From: Mycoplasmataceae bacterium
Lineage (GTDB): Bacteria > Bacillota_I > Bacilli_A > Mycoplasmatales > Mycoplasmoidaceae
Assembly (NCBI GenBank): GCA_020024735.1
Contig: JAHHTI010000038.1
Span: forward strand, 1 to 10,491
Direction: 5' to 3'
DNA length: 10,491 nt
The notes beneath the pieces were generated by a model that had not been told where the DNA came from, did not search any database, and saw only the letters and a list, made by a program, of their open reading frames with translations. The position numbers and the translations under genes are program-made. Below are positions 1 through 6,738 of this stretch, piece by piece (within the stretch, counting starts at the first letter, position 1; the number at the start of each line of letters is the position of its first letter).

Positions 1-321
1 AATCAAATCAAATTTGAAGAAAAACAAAAAATTATCGAACAATTTGAAGATTTAAAAACTAGTATAGAAGCACAATTAGATCACATTGAAAAAAAGGCAA
101 ATGATATTTTAAAACAAGCTGATACTATTGAAAGTGCTGCTCAAAAAATTAAAGACTCTGCACTTGCTATTGTTGAAAAAAATAAAAAAGTAATTATTAA
201 TAAAATTGAAGGATTTACTATCCTAGCAAAAGTTAAAAAAATTGAAAAACTAAATAATGAAAGTGCTTCTTTAGAAGTAGATGAAAATGCTAATTTAATA
301 ATAAAGCAAAAAGTTGATTAA
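1..321 (+). CDS. C-terminal fragment of a helical, coiled-coil-like protein (function unknown)
   Basis: The gene runs in from the left edge and ends at TAA 319-321, so only its last 106 codons are visible. The fragment is rich in Lys, Glu, Gln and Asn, with regularly spaced Ile, Leu and Ala over roughly the first 65 residues, as in a long amphipathic helix or coiled coil. The last 40 residues look more beta-like, alternating Val/Ile with Lys. There is no membrane segment and no catalytic motif that I recognise. It converges on the DUF368 gene and overlaps its stop by 4 bp. It could be a structural or cytoskeletal protein, or a subunit stalk, but the fragment does not decide this. That it is coding is well supported by the open frame and codon use; its function is unknown. 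Confidence 0.75.
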   Translation, partial: NQIKFEEKQKIIEQFEDLKTSIEAQLDHIEKKANDILKQADTIESAAQKIKDSALAIVEKNKKVIINKIEGFTILAKVKKIEKLNNESASLEVDENANLIIKQKVD

Positions 322-326
322 TTAAT
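317..326. repeat. Palindromic ATTAATTAAT at convergent stop codons
   Basis: This perfect 10-bp palindrome contains the stop codons of both converging genes (TAA 319-321 on + and TAA 318-320 on -). It has no loop or GC stem, so it is not a convincing terminator, and no other terminator is seen between the two genes. Confidence 0.35.
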
Positions 327-1550
327 AACTTTAGAATCTTCAACTGGTTTTTCTTTCTTATGGAAATTTATATATAGTTTAGGGAAGTTAATTAAATGAC
401 ATTGATTTAAAGCAATAAAAATACCAACATTAATCACTATAGCAATTGGGATCATTCCAATAGCTAATCCTAATGTTTTACTATCTTGTGATAAAGTTGC
501 ATAATCAGCTTGAGATAAAGAAACAAAGATAGATAAGAATGAAGCAGCTACAAATCCTAGACAAAGAGAATAAAAAGGTTTTTCTCATTTTTTAGAAACT
601 CAATTTACAATAATCACAGAAATAATAATTCCTAAAATACTTCCTAATAATAAAACTACCAAATATGGAACAGTATCAACCGCTGCTTTTTCACCTAATA
701 AAATATCATGAATACTTCGAGAAACATTAGGATAAACATTAGTTAAATATAACATTAACCCACCTGAAACCCCAGGAACTAAGATAAAGAAACCAGCTAA
801 CAATCCAGATAATAAATATTGAAATATCACTGATGTATTACCTGAAGTATCAATTAATGCATTTTCATCACGATTTAAGAAACTCACTCCATTAAAAGCA
901 AATCTTACCACCAATGAAACAGTTAATAAAACCAAAAAACCTACAATCATTAATACTAGATTTAAAGTATTACCTTTTTCTTCATTAAATTTCTTAAAAC
1001 CACCTTTTTGAGAAACAAAGTTTGGTAATTTATCCTTATTAGTAAGAATGAAGAAAGGAATAGAAAAAATAGCAAAACTTCCAAATAAGAAAACTAGCAC
1101 TACCCCTTGATTAGCTTTTGATACTTCAGAAACAATGTACATCATTAGTATCAAAAAACCGATTCAAACTATTAAGAAAGGTAAAAATCATAATAAGTAT
1201 TTTCATCATGTTCCTTTAACTTCTGGTTTAAAAATGTTCTTAGTATGATGTACTAATTTTTGATAAAAACCAATAATAGAAAGAGTTGTCCCACCAGAAT
1301 AACCAGGAATTCCATCAGAAATTCCCATAAAGAAACCAAATAACATATTTAATAAAAGTTCTTTATAATTTTTTCATCCGATTTCTTTATCTAATTCATC
1401 TTTTGAAGAATCACGTTGTTGTTCTTGTTCTTTATTTTTTTCTTTTTGAGCAGCAATATATTTGTCATCATTTTTGATAACTTCATCGGTAATTCCTAAT
1501 TTTGCATAAAGTTCTTTTTTGGCTTGATCATTAGAATTATTATTTTTCAT
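318..1550 (-). CDS. DUF368-family integral membrane protein (PopT-like undecaprenyl-phosphate translocase family)
   Basis: This is a 410-residue multi-pass membrane protein, intact only with TGA read as Trp (7 in-frame TGA). The first 57 or so residues are hydrophilic and highly charged (Asn, Lys, Glu, Gln). Hydrophobic segments follow to about residue 385, then a short charged tail. Two repeated glycine motifs, IPGYSGG at residues 81-87 and VPGVSGG at 258-264, mark an internal duplication typical of DUF368. Members of this family in walled bacteria have been shown to return undecaprenyl phosphate to the cytoplasmic face of the membrane. Wall-less mollicutes make no peptidoglycan, so the substrate here may be a lipid carrier for capsule or glycolipid, or a different lipid; that is inference. 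It is the last gene of a leftward cluster, 20 bp after the small DUF4258-like gene. No Shine-Dalgarno site is visible before ATG 1548-1550. Confidence 0.85.
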
Positions 1551-1570
1551 AATATTAATATAATAACATA

Positions 1571-1825
1571 TTAATTAACAATCACAGTATTTACCAAAAT
1601 TTGGTGAGGTGCTTCACTACAAATAAATTTAACCTTTTTACCATCATAAACAGTTTCATAAATAGGTTTTCCGTTATCAGTATCATATAATCGACGAGCT
1701 GTTTTAAAAATTTCTAACAATTTTACTTCAAAAATAAAGGAAAGATATTCTTCTTTAATACCTAAACGTTCAAAAGCTCTTTGTTTAGCATGAGAGGAGA
1801 ATACTACTTTTTTATTTATTGCCAT
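1571..1825 (-). CDS. Small DUF4258-like protein (RelE/toxin-like motif pattern), function unknown
   Basis: This is an 84-residue basic soluble protein. Near the N-terminus SHAKQRAFERLGI (residues 11-23) gives the pattern H-x3-R-x3-R-x-GI, typical of DUF4258 and similar small RNase-fold proteins. A helical stretch (about 24-40) follows, then Lys/Tyr-rich beta-like strands ending in a hydrophobic ILVNTVIV segment (76-83). The ATG lies inside the 3' end of udk (14-bp overlap), so translation is probably coupled. The DUF368 gene starts 20 bp downstream. No partner antitoxin gene is evident on either side, so a toxin role is only a possibility. An RNA-binding accessory protein fits equally well. 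The family call rests on one motif and size, so confidence is moderate; that it is a gene is well supported by the operon spacing. Confidence 0.65.
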   Translation of the reverse strand: MAINKKVVFSSHAKQRAFERLGIKEEYLSFIFEVKLLEIFKTARRLYDTDNGKPIYETVYDGKKVKFICSEAPHQILVNTVIVN

Positions 1826-2450
1826 CTTTTTTAAACTTCCCTTTTATTCCTAAATCTAGTAATGACAATGTTTCACTATAATCAGAAGGAGAAGGAATTA
1901 TTAAATCAGCATATATGCGAAGATTTCAAATAAATTGACTATACATAGGTTTAACAACTTCTCTTCACTGTTTAATTATGGATTGAGCAGAACGTCCTCG
2001 ATTTTCAATATCCCTTTCTAATCTACGAATAAAACATTCATCCATTTCAGTATCAATATAGAGTTTTAAATCCGCTTTTGCGTTTATGTTCTTATCATAA
2101 AGAGAATAAATTCCCTCAAAAATTAAAACATCAATATCATTATCAATAATTTCAACTTCTTTTGAATAGGAAGAACTTTTAAAATCATATAAATTAATCA
2201 AACCAGTTTGATGGTTTAAAACATTATCAATAAATTTTTCAATTTTCTCTCAATCAAAAGAATGAGGATGATCAAAATTGCTTACTCCATTAATTTGAGG
2301 AATTTTGTCTTTTGTTTGATAAAAATTATCTTGAGAAACAATAGCACATTTTAAATCAGAAGATAATCTTTCTTTTATAAAATTAGCTAAGGTTGTTTTA
2401 CCACAACCTGATGGACCACAAATTAAAATTAAATAAGGTTTTTTATTCAT
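1812..2450 (-). CDS. udk: Uridine kinase
   Basis: This 212-residue cytoplasmic kinase phosphorylates uridine and cytidine to UMP and CMP in pyrimidine salvage, which mollicutes depend on because they generally lack de novo synthesis. The Walker A loop GPSGCGKT is at residues 12-19. The nucleoside-site region continues with QDNFY and a FDHPHSFDW stretch. EGIYSLYD at about 112-119 matches the conserved EG motif, RRLERDIENRGRS (about 142-154) is the family's lid region, and YADLIIP near 178 is the usual C-terminal strand. Length is normal for the family (about 205-215). Three in-frame TGA codons must be Trp. The gene lies 26 bp after the HPr-like gene and overlaps the next small gene by 14 bp. 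No clear Shine-Dalgarno site precedes the ATG. Confidence 0.95.
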
Positions 2451-2476
2451 AGCGTTTATATTTTAATATAGTCTTA

Positions 2477-2719
2477 TTAATTAAAAAAACTTTTAATAAA
2501 ATCAATTGCTGCATCTTCATCAGTTCCGCTTATTTTGAATTCTAGAGTTCTTAAATCCATAATACCAATGGCTAATAAATTAATTAATGATTTACAATTT
2601 GCTTCTTGGTTTTGATTAATTAACAAAATTTCTGAATTAAAACTTTCTAATTTATTAGTTAACTCTTGGATTATATCAAGTGTTAAATCACAATTAATTT
2701 TGGCTTTTATAGTTTTCAT
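2477..2719 (-). CDS. HPr-like (Crh-like) protein lacking the phosphocarrier histidine
   Basis: This 80-residue protein aligns along its length with the PTS phosphocarrier HPr. A short strand is followed by a helix, then SEILLINQ (about 29-36), NCKSLINLLAIGI (41-53) matching HPr NLKSIMGVMSLGI, a strand FKIS and GTDEDAAIDFI (65-75) matching the HPr G-A-DE-x-A helix. Ser44 sits at the position of regulatory Ser46. The active-site loop G-I/L-H-A-R-P is absent: residues 10-17 read CDLTLDII, about two residues shorter, with no His. It therefore should not carry phosphate from Enzyme I. In Bacillus, Crh is a known HPr paralogue that has lost His15 but keeps Ser46. The ATG lies inside the choline-kinase-like gene (26-bp overlap), and udk follows 26 bp later. 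A regulatory role is inferred. Confidence 0.75.
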   Translation of the reverse strand: MKTIKAKINCDLTLDIIQELTNKLESFNSEILLINQNQEANCKSLINLLAIGIMDLRTLEFKISGTDEDAAIDFIKSFFN

Positions 2720-3533
2720 TTTTATGTGCCCAATTATTTTCTTTTAGAATATTATACCAATAAAAAATTCTTTCAATTATTTGATTACGATAATCCACTA
2801 TAGCTTTAGTTGGTGCAACTTTATATGTTCAAAAATATGTGAAAAAGTGAGTAGCATAAATTGTTTTAAAAAGCAGTTCTTGACGGTATGATTGTAAACA
2901 TTTTATAGATTTAACTTCTTCGTAATTTAACTCTAAGTCTTTGATTAAATTAGCAACATCTCAATAAGGGTGATTATAAGTAGCTCACTCAAAGTCCATA
3001 AGAGTGATATTGTTGTCAAAAACTATTGTATTATTACAAGAAAAGTCATTGTGGCAAAGAACTTTTGCATTTGTTTCTATTTCTTCTGCAATGATTTTTT
3101 TATAAGCTCAAAGATGACGAATTAGATGTTGAGGAACTTCATGATCATATAAAACATAAACGGCTAATGAAACATCAATATTAGTTGGTTGTAAAGTTTG
3201 CAATTTGTTAATCACACTAATGATATTTTCTCACACTTCATCATTTAATTTTTCCTTACTTAAAGTTTCACCTATATATCATTTCTTTATAAAATTACCT
3301 TCATCATCGTAATAAAAAATATCATTCTTGAATAATTGTTCTTCAATAAATCTTTCTAAAGAACGATTGATGAAAGGATTAGTAGTCGCAAATCTTACTT
3401 TATATTCTTTTTGGTCACGCAGTTTTACGTGATAAATTTCATTAGTAAATCCAGTGGTAACTTTTTCCACACTTGTAATTTCTGTTGGATTCACTTTTAA
3501 ATGTTTAGAAACAAAATCAATAATCTTCTTCAT
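2694..3533 (-). CDS. LicA-type choline/ethanolamine kinase-like phosphotransferase (APH fold)
   Basis: This is a 279-residue cytoplasmic kinase-like protein. TTGFTNEIYHV (about 26-36) matches the N-terminal GGxTN nucleotide-loop region of choline kinases. The catalytic loop HNDFSCNN is at 161-168 (Brenner motif HxDxxxxN, catalytic Asp163), and the metal-binding DFEW is at 180-183. NHPYWDVAN (187-195) is characteristic of the choline/ethanolamine kinase branch. It would make phosphocholine or phosphoethanolamine for lipid or surface-glycan decoration. Thiamine kinase or another small-molecule APH enzyme is an alternative. Six TGA and two TGG codons encode Trp. It is the first gene of the leftward cluster, with its own TATAAT box 15 bp before the ATG and a possible AAAAGG site. 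Its 3' end overlaps the HPr-like gene by 26 bp. Confidence 0.85.
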
Positions 3534-3548
3534 CTTTTACCTTTTTCT

Positions 3549-3554
3549 ATTATA
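3549..3554 (-). promoter_or_regulatory. Putative -10 box for the choline-kinase-like gene cluster
   Basis: On the minus strand this reads TATAAT and lies 15 bp before the ATG. No convincing -35 is present, which is common in mollicutes. A start about 7 bp downstream would leave a leader of only about 8-9 nt, close to leaderless and partly cutting off the AAAAGG Shine-Dalgarno-like run. Confidence 0.5.
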
Positions 3555-3572
3555 TAGTAATTAGTTACTATA
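3553..3572. repeat. 8-bp inverted repeat in the divergent promoter region
   Basis: The arms TATAGTAA (3553-3560) and TTACTATA (3565-3572) are perfect reverse complements with a 4-nt centre, TTAG. The repeat touches the TATAAT boxes of both divergent genes, so it could be an operator for a dimeric regulator. It could also arise simply because the two promoters are symmetric in AT-rich DNA. Confidence 0.45.
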
Positions 3573-3574
3573 AT
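3569..3574 (+). promoter_or_regulatory. Putative -10 box for tyrS
   Basis: A TATAAT lies 19 bp before the tyrS ATG, giving a predicted leader of about 13 nt. There is no Shine-Dalgarno site in this leader, no recognisable -35, and no room for a T-box riboswitch of the kind that often controls tyrS in walled Firmicutes. Confidence 0.5.
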
Positions 3575-3593
3575 AGTGTAAAATATTAATACT

Positions 3594-4853
3594 ATGAAAA
3601 AGTTAGATGTATTACAAGAGTTAAGATGAAGAGGTATTATTAACAATATTACTGACGAAAAGAAATTAGAGTTACTATTAAGTTCTCAAGATGATTTTGC
3701 TGTTTATTGTGGTTTTGATCCATCTTTTAGGTCATTACACCTTGGTAACTATGTAATGATGAGAATTCTTAAGTTATTTAAAAAATATAACATTAAAACA
3801 GTAGCACTAGTTGGTGGAGCTACTGGTATGATTGGAGACCCTAGTGGAAAAAGTCAAGAACGTAACTTGCTTTCACAAGATGTGGTTTTAGAAAATATTA
3901 AAGGTATTAGCGCTCAGTTAAAAAAATATACTAATGCTGATATTATTTTTAACAATGCAGATATTTGATGTCAAATGAACGTTGTGGAATTTTTAAGAGA
4001 TGTTGGTAAGAATTTTAATGTTAATACAATGTTGGAAAAAGATATTATTAAATCAAGATTAGAAGTAGGGATTTCTTATTCTGAATTTACTTATTCAATC
4101 TTACAATCTTATGACTGATTACAATTGTTTAAAAGACATCATGTTTGTATTCAATGTGGTGGAAGTGATCAATGAGGAAATATTACTGCAGGAACTGAAT
4201 TATTTAGAAAAATATATGGTCCTGATCATCAAGCTGTTGGTTTAACCATCAACTTACTTTTAAAAGAAGATGGTAAAAAATTTGGTAAAAGTGAAAAAGG
4301 AGCTATTTATTTTGACCCAGAAATTACTTCTCCGTATGAAATGTACCAATTTTTAATTAATCAAAATGATAATGATTTAGATAAATTATTTAAATTCTTT
4401 ACTGACTTTAATGAAAATGAAATCAAAGAAATTTTATCTCAACACCAAAGTAATCCAAAACTAAGATATGGACAACAAATGTTAGCAAAAGCAATTGTTT
4501 GTGATGTTCATGGCAATGAAGAATTTGAAAAATGTCAAAAAATTTCTGTAATGATGTTTAACGAACAATATCAAGATTTACCATTAGTGGAATTGGATAA
4601 AGTTTTATCTAGTTATGATGTCATTGATGTTGATATTACCAATGAAACCATTATTGAATTTTTAAAAAATCATCAAATTATTGATAGCAATCGTGAAATT
4701 AGAACATTGATTGAACAAAAAGGTTTAAAAGTTAATGGTTCATTAGTAGAAAATGAAACTCTTGTTATTGATAAGAAAATGCTAATTCATAATAAATATT
4801 TATTAATTAAAAAAGGGAAGAAAAACTTTTTTGTAATTAGAGCAAAAAATTAA
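3594..4853 (+). CDS. tyrS: Tyrosyl-tRNA synthetase
   Basis: This 419-residue class I aminoacyl-tRNA synthetase charges tRNA-Tyr. YCGFDPS (about 38-44) followed by HLGN at 49-52 is the HIGH-type motif in the bacterial TyrRS context. VGGATGMIGDPSGKS (around 78-92) is a TyrRS family signature. GGSDQWGNI carries substrate-binding residues, and KFGKS at 229-233 is the KMSKS-type loop. The C-terminal 70 or so residues form an S4-like RNA-binding domain (REIRTLIEQKGLKVNG region). Length is normal for the family. Four in-frame TGA codons are Trp. It is the only complete rightward gene in the window. It is divergent from the choline-kinase-like cluster and converges on the unknown gene, overlapping its stop by 4 bp. 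No Shine-Dalgarno site precedes the ATG. Confidence 0.97.
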
Positions 4854-4863
4854 TAATTTTTTT
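4844..4863. terminator. AT-only inverted repeat between convergent genes, possible weak bidirectional terminator
   Basis: AAAAAATTA (4844-4852) and TAATTTTTT (4854-4862) are perfect reverse complements around one base, and the repeat spans both stop codons. Either transcript would end in a U-tract, and an A6/U6 stem with a 7-nt loop could form. The stem is AU-only, so it would be weak. It is offered as a terminator only because of its position between converging genes. Confidence 0.35.
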
Positions 4864-5560
4864 CTACTAATATTCCTGGTTTATTTCTATTATTTTTCTT
4901 TCTCATTGCTGAATATTGTTGAGCCATATTGACTTGAACTTTATAATTAATATCTGGTAATTGATAAAAACCATAACCATAAGTAGCTTTTACCATTTCA
5001 TAAACAGCATCAACAAAATTTTCAATTACAAAATCAATGGATTTAGCTGTCTTTTTATTTAAATTAAAACCAATAACAAAAGCATTACCATTTTTGAAAA
5101 TAACTAGATTGTTCTTATCAAAACCGATAGTTTCAGTAATTCTAGCAAAATAAGAAGAAGCTAATGATCTAAAAGCGGCAATAGCTAATGTTCTTTCGTT
5201 TGAACCTGAAACAAAAATGCTTGGTTTAATAATGTTAATATCAGTATCTCTTCCTCAATAATTAGAAAAACTAGCATTAAATAACATAAAGTTAAAAGGA
5301 AAATCAAATTTGGTTTTAATTTCTATAAAACAAAAAGATCCTTGATGTATTTTATTTTCATTAATATATGGTAGAAATCCTTGAATAATGTGCAAATCAT
5401 AACGACAATCATCAGTATATGATTGAGCATATTTAATAATTGGAGTATCATCTGGATTGGGTAATTTATAAAACAAAAGATTTAAAAAATTTAAGGAAGA
5501 AAGTTCATTCATAATTTCACAAACTGATAAAGGTTTAATAGGAGAAAATTTAACACGCAT
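4850..5560 (-). CDS. Conserved-looking protein of unknown function
   Basis: I do not recognise this gene. From ATG 5558-5560 it encodes 236 residues. A TTG start at 5597-5599 would give 249 and an 11-bp overlap with the upstream cytidylyltransferase gene. I chose the ATG because neither start has a Shine-Dalgarno site; the TTG alternative is real. The protein appears soluble, without a signal peptide or membrane segment. It alternates beta-like strands (SFCFIEIK, FNFMLFNASF, LVIFKNGNAFVIGF) with helices (ERTLAIAAFRSLASSYFARI; KSIDFVIENFVDAVYEMV) and ends in a basic tail with MRKKNNRNK. It has one TGA Trp. It is the last gene of the dnaK-ybeY-cytidylyltransferase series. It lacks the GHMP glycine-rich motif expected of IspE, although it follows an IspD-like gene. 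Confidence 0.75.
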
Positions 5561-5588
5561 AGTGTTTTTATTATAACTTAATAAAAAG

Positions 5589-6287
5589 TTATTTTTCAAA
5601 TTTACTACTTTTAATTAGCTCACTTGCTAAAAGAAAATCATATTCATTAGTAATTTTAAAATTTTGATATGAACCTTTTACTATTCCAATTTTTGTTTTA
5701 GTTTTTGACATTACTAAAGCACACAAATCTGATGTATCTTCAATGCTATTTGTAAAAATTTGCTTTAATAAATTATATTTAAAAGTTTGAGGAGTCTGAG
5801 CGTTCATTAGTGAATCTCGTTTTGGGATATTAGTGACATAACAATCATCTATAATAGCAATTGTATCATTAGTTGGCACATATGTACCAATACCATTAAA
5901 CTTTTTGGTAGCTAAAATATTGTCATCAATAATTTTATTAGTAACAAACATTCTTACCCCATCATGGGTTAAAATAATATCTTCATCATTCATTGTAAAA
6001 TGTTCTTGCATATAATTTAAAGCACATTGAAGTGAAAGATTACGATTTTCTCCTCCAGTTGTAACAAAAACTTTTGGATTCTTCATACAAGGAAAATTCA
6101 TCAAATAAGAAATCCATTCATCGTGGCACACTACTAAAACCTTATCAATCTGAGGATGATTAATAAATTTTTCAATGGTGTAAATAACTATAGGTTGATT
6201 ACAAATTTCAACAAATTGTTTAGGAATATTATTGGCATTATGGAAACGAGTACCGCTCCCAGCAGCTAAAATACATGCAATGTTCAT
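5589..6287 (-). CDS. IspD/TarI-family sugar- or polyol-phosphate cytidylyltransferase
   Basis: This is a 232-residue nucleotidyltransferase. LAAGSGTR (7-14) and PKQ (22-24) form the CTP-binding signature shared by IspD (methylerythritol phosphate pathway) and TarI (ribitol-5-phosphate). HDGVR (108-112) stands where IspD usually has HDAARP and TarI has HDSVRP. Several features favour TarI: GGENRNLS (78-85, TarI-like ADRNTS), HDEW (55-58, TarI-like HGDW), RDSLMNAQTPQTF (157-169) and the KGSYQNFKITNEYD end (204-217). The product would be a CDP-polyol, or CDP-methylerythritol if it is IspD. The Pro of the VRP motif is Met here. Its neighbours (ybeY 9 bp before, unknown gene after) do not decide the substrate. 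Pipelines may label it ispD. The ATG has no Shine-Dalgarno site. Confidence 0.85.
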   Translation of the reverse strand: MNIACILAAGSGTRFHNANNIPKQFVEICNQPIVIYTIEKFINHPQIDKVLVVCHDEWISYLMNFPCMKNPKVFVTTGGENRNLSLQCALNYMQEHFTMNDEDIILTHDGVRMFVTNKIIDDNILATKKFNGIGTYVPTNDTIAIIDDCYVTNIPKRDSLMNAQTPQTFKYNLLKQIFTNSIEDTSDLCALVMSKTKTKIGIVKGSYQNFKITNEYDFLLASELIKSSKFEK

Positions 6288-6296
6288 ATAGTAATT

Positions 6297-6728
6297 TTAT
6301 CTTACAATTTTTAACAAATTCAATATTTCTTCTTGAAGAGCAAACATTACTTTTTCATCCTCTTCATTCAAGTGATCATAACCTAAAAGATGTAATAATC
6401 CATGAACAAATAAAAAACAAATTTCTCTTTTAACTGAATGTGCATAATTTTGTGCTTGAGCGATAGCTTTAGGGATACATATATATATCTCTCCATGCAT
6501 AGGATTATAAAGTTGATTATCATCAAATCTAAAAGAAATAACATCAGTTACTGCATCTTTATGACGGTATGCATTATTGATTTCTTGGATTTCTTTTTCA
6601 TCAACTAAATTTACTTCAAACTCTTTGAACTTTTGTTTAGTAACCTTAATGGTAGTCTTTAAAATTTCAAAAAAAGTTTTTTCTAAATCAAAATCAAATA
6701 AATAATTTAATTCATTATAAATAATCAT
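6297..6728 (-). CDS. ybeY: Endoribonuclease YbeY (16S rRNA maturation and ribosome quality control)
   Basis: This 143-residue metalloprotein has the family's zinc motif H-x3-H-x5-H in HGLLHLLGYDH, with His109, His113 and His119. NNAYRHKDAVTDVISF (about 51-66) matches the conserved N-x-x-YR-x-KD-x-x-TDVLSF region. HGEIYIC is the usual GDI-type strand. YbeY acts on 16S rRNA 3'-end maturation and on defective 70S ribosomes. Length is typical of short Firmicute and mollicute members. It starts 10 bp after dnaK and ends 9 bp before the cytidylyltransferase gene, so it is probably co-transcribed with the dnaK heat-shock unit. The ATG has no good Shine-Dalgarno site. Confidence 0.95.
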   Translation of the reverse strand: MIIYNELNYLFDFDLEKTFFEILKTTIKVTKQKFKEFEVNLVDEKEIQEINNAYRHKDAVTDVISFRFDDNQLYNPMHGEIYICIPKAIAQAQNYAHSVKREICFLFVHGLLHLLGYDHLNEEDEKVMFALQEEILNLLKIVR

Positions 6729-6738
6729 TCACTAAATA

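Noticed and set aside
2477..2719. Canonical ptsH (phosphocarrier HPr)
   Set aside because: The essential active-site His and the HARP loop are missing, so it cannot serve as the usual phosphocarrier.
3534..3593. A T-box riboswitch upstream of tyrS
   Set aside because: Only 60 bp separate the divergent genes, far too short for a T-box leader, and no T-box core sequence is present.
4850..5599. The unknown gene as IspE, because it follows an IspD-like gene
   Set aside because: It has no GHMP glycine-rich ATP motif or conserved N-terminal Lys/Asn pattern of IspE, and the upstream gene looks more like TarI.
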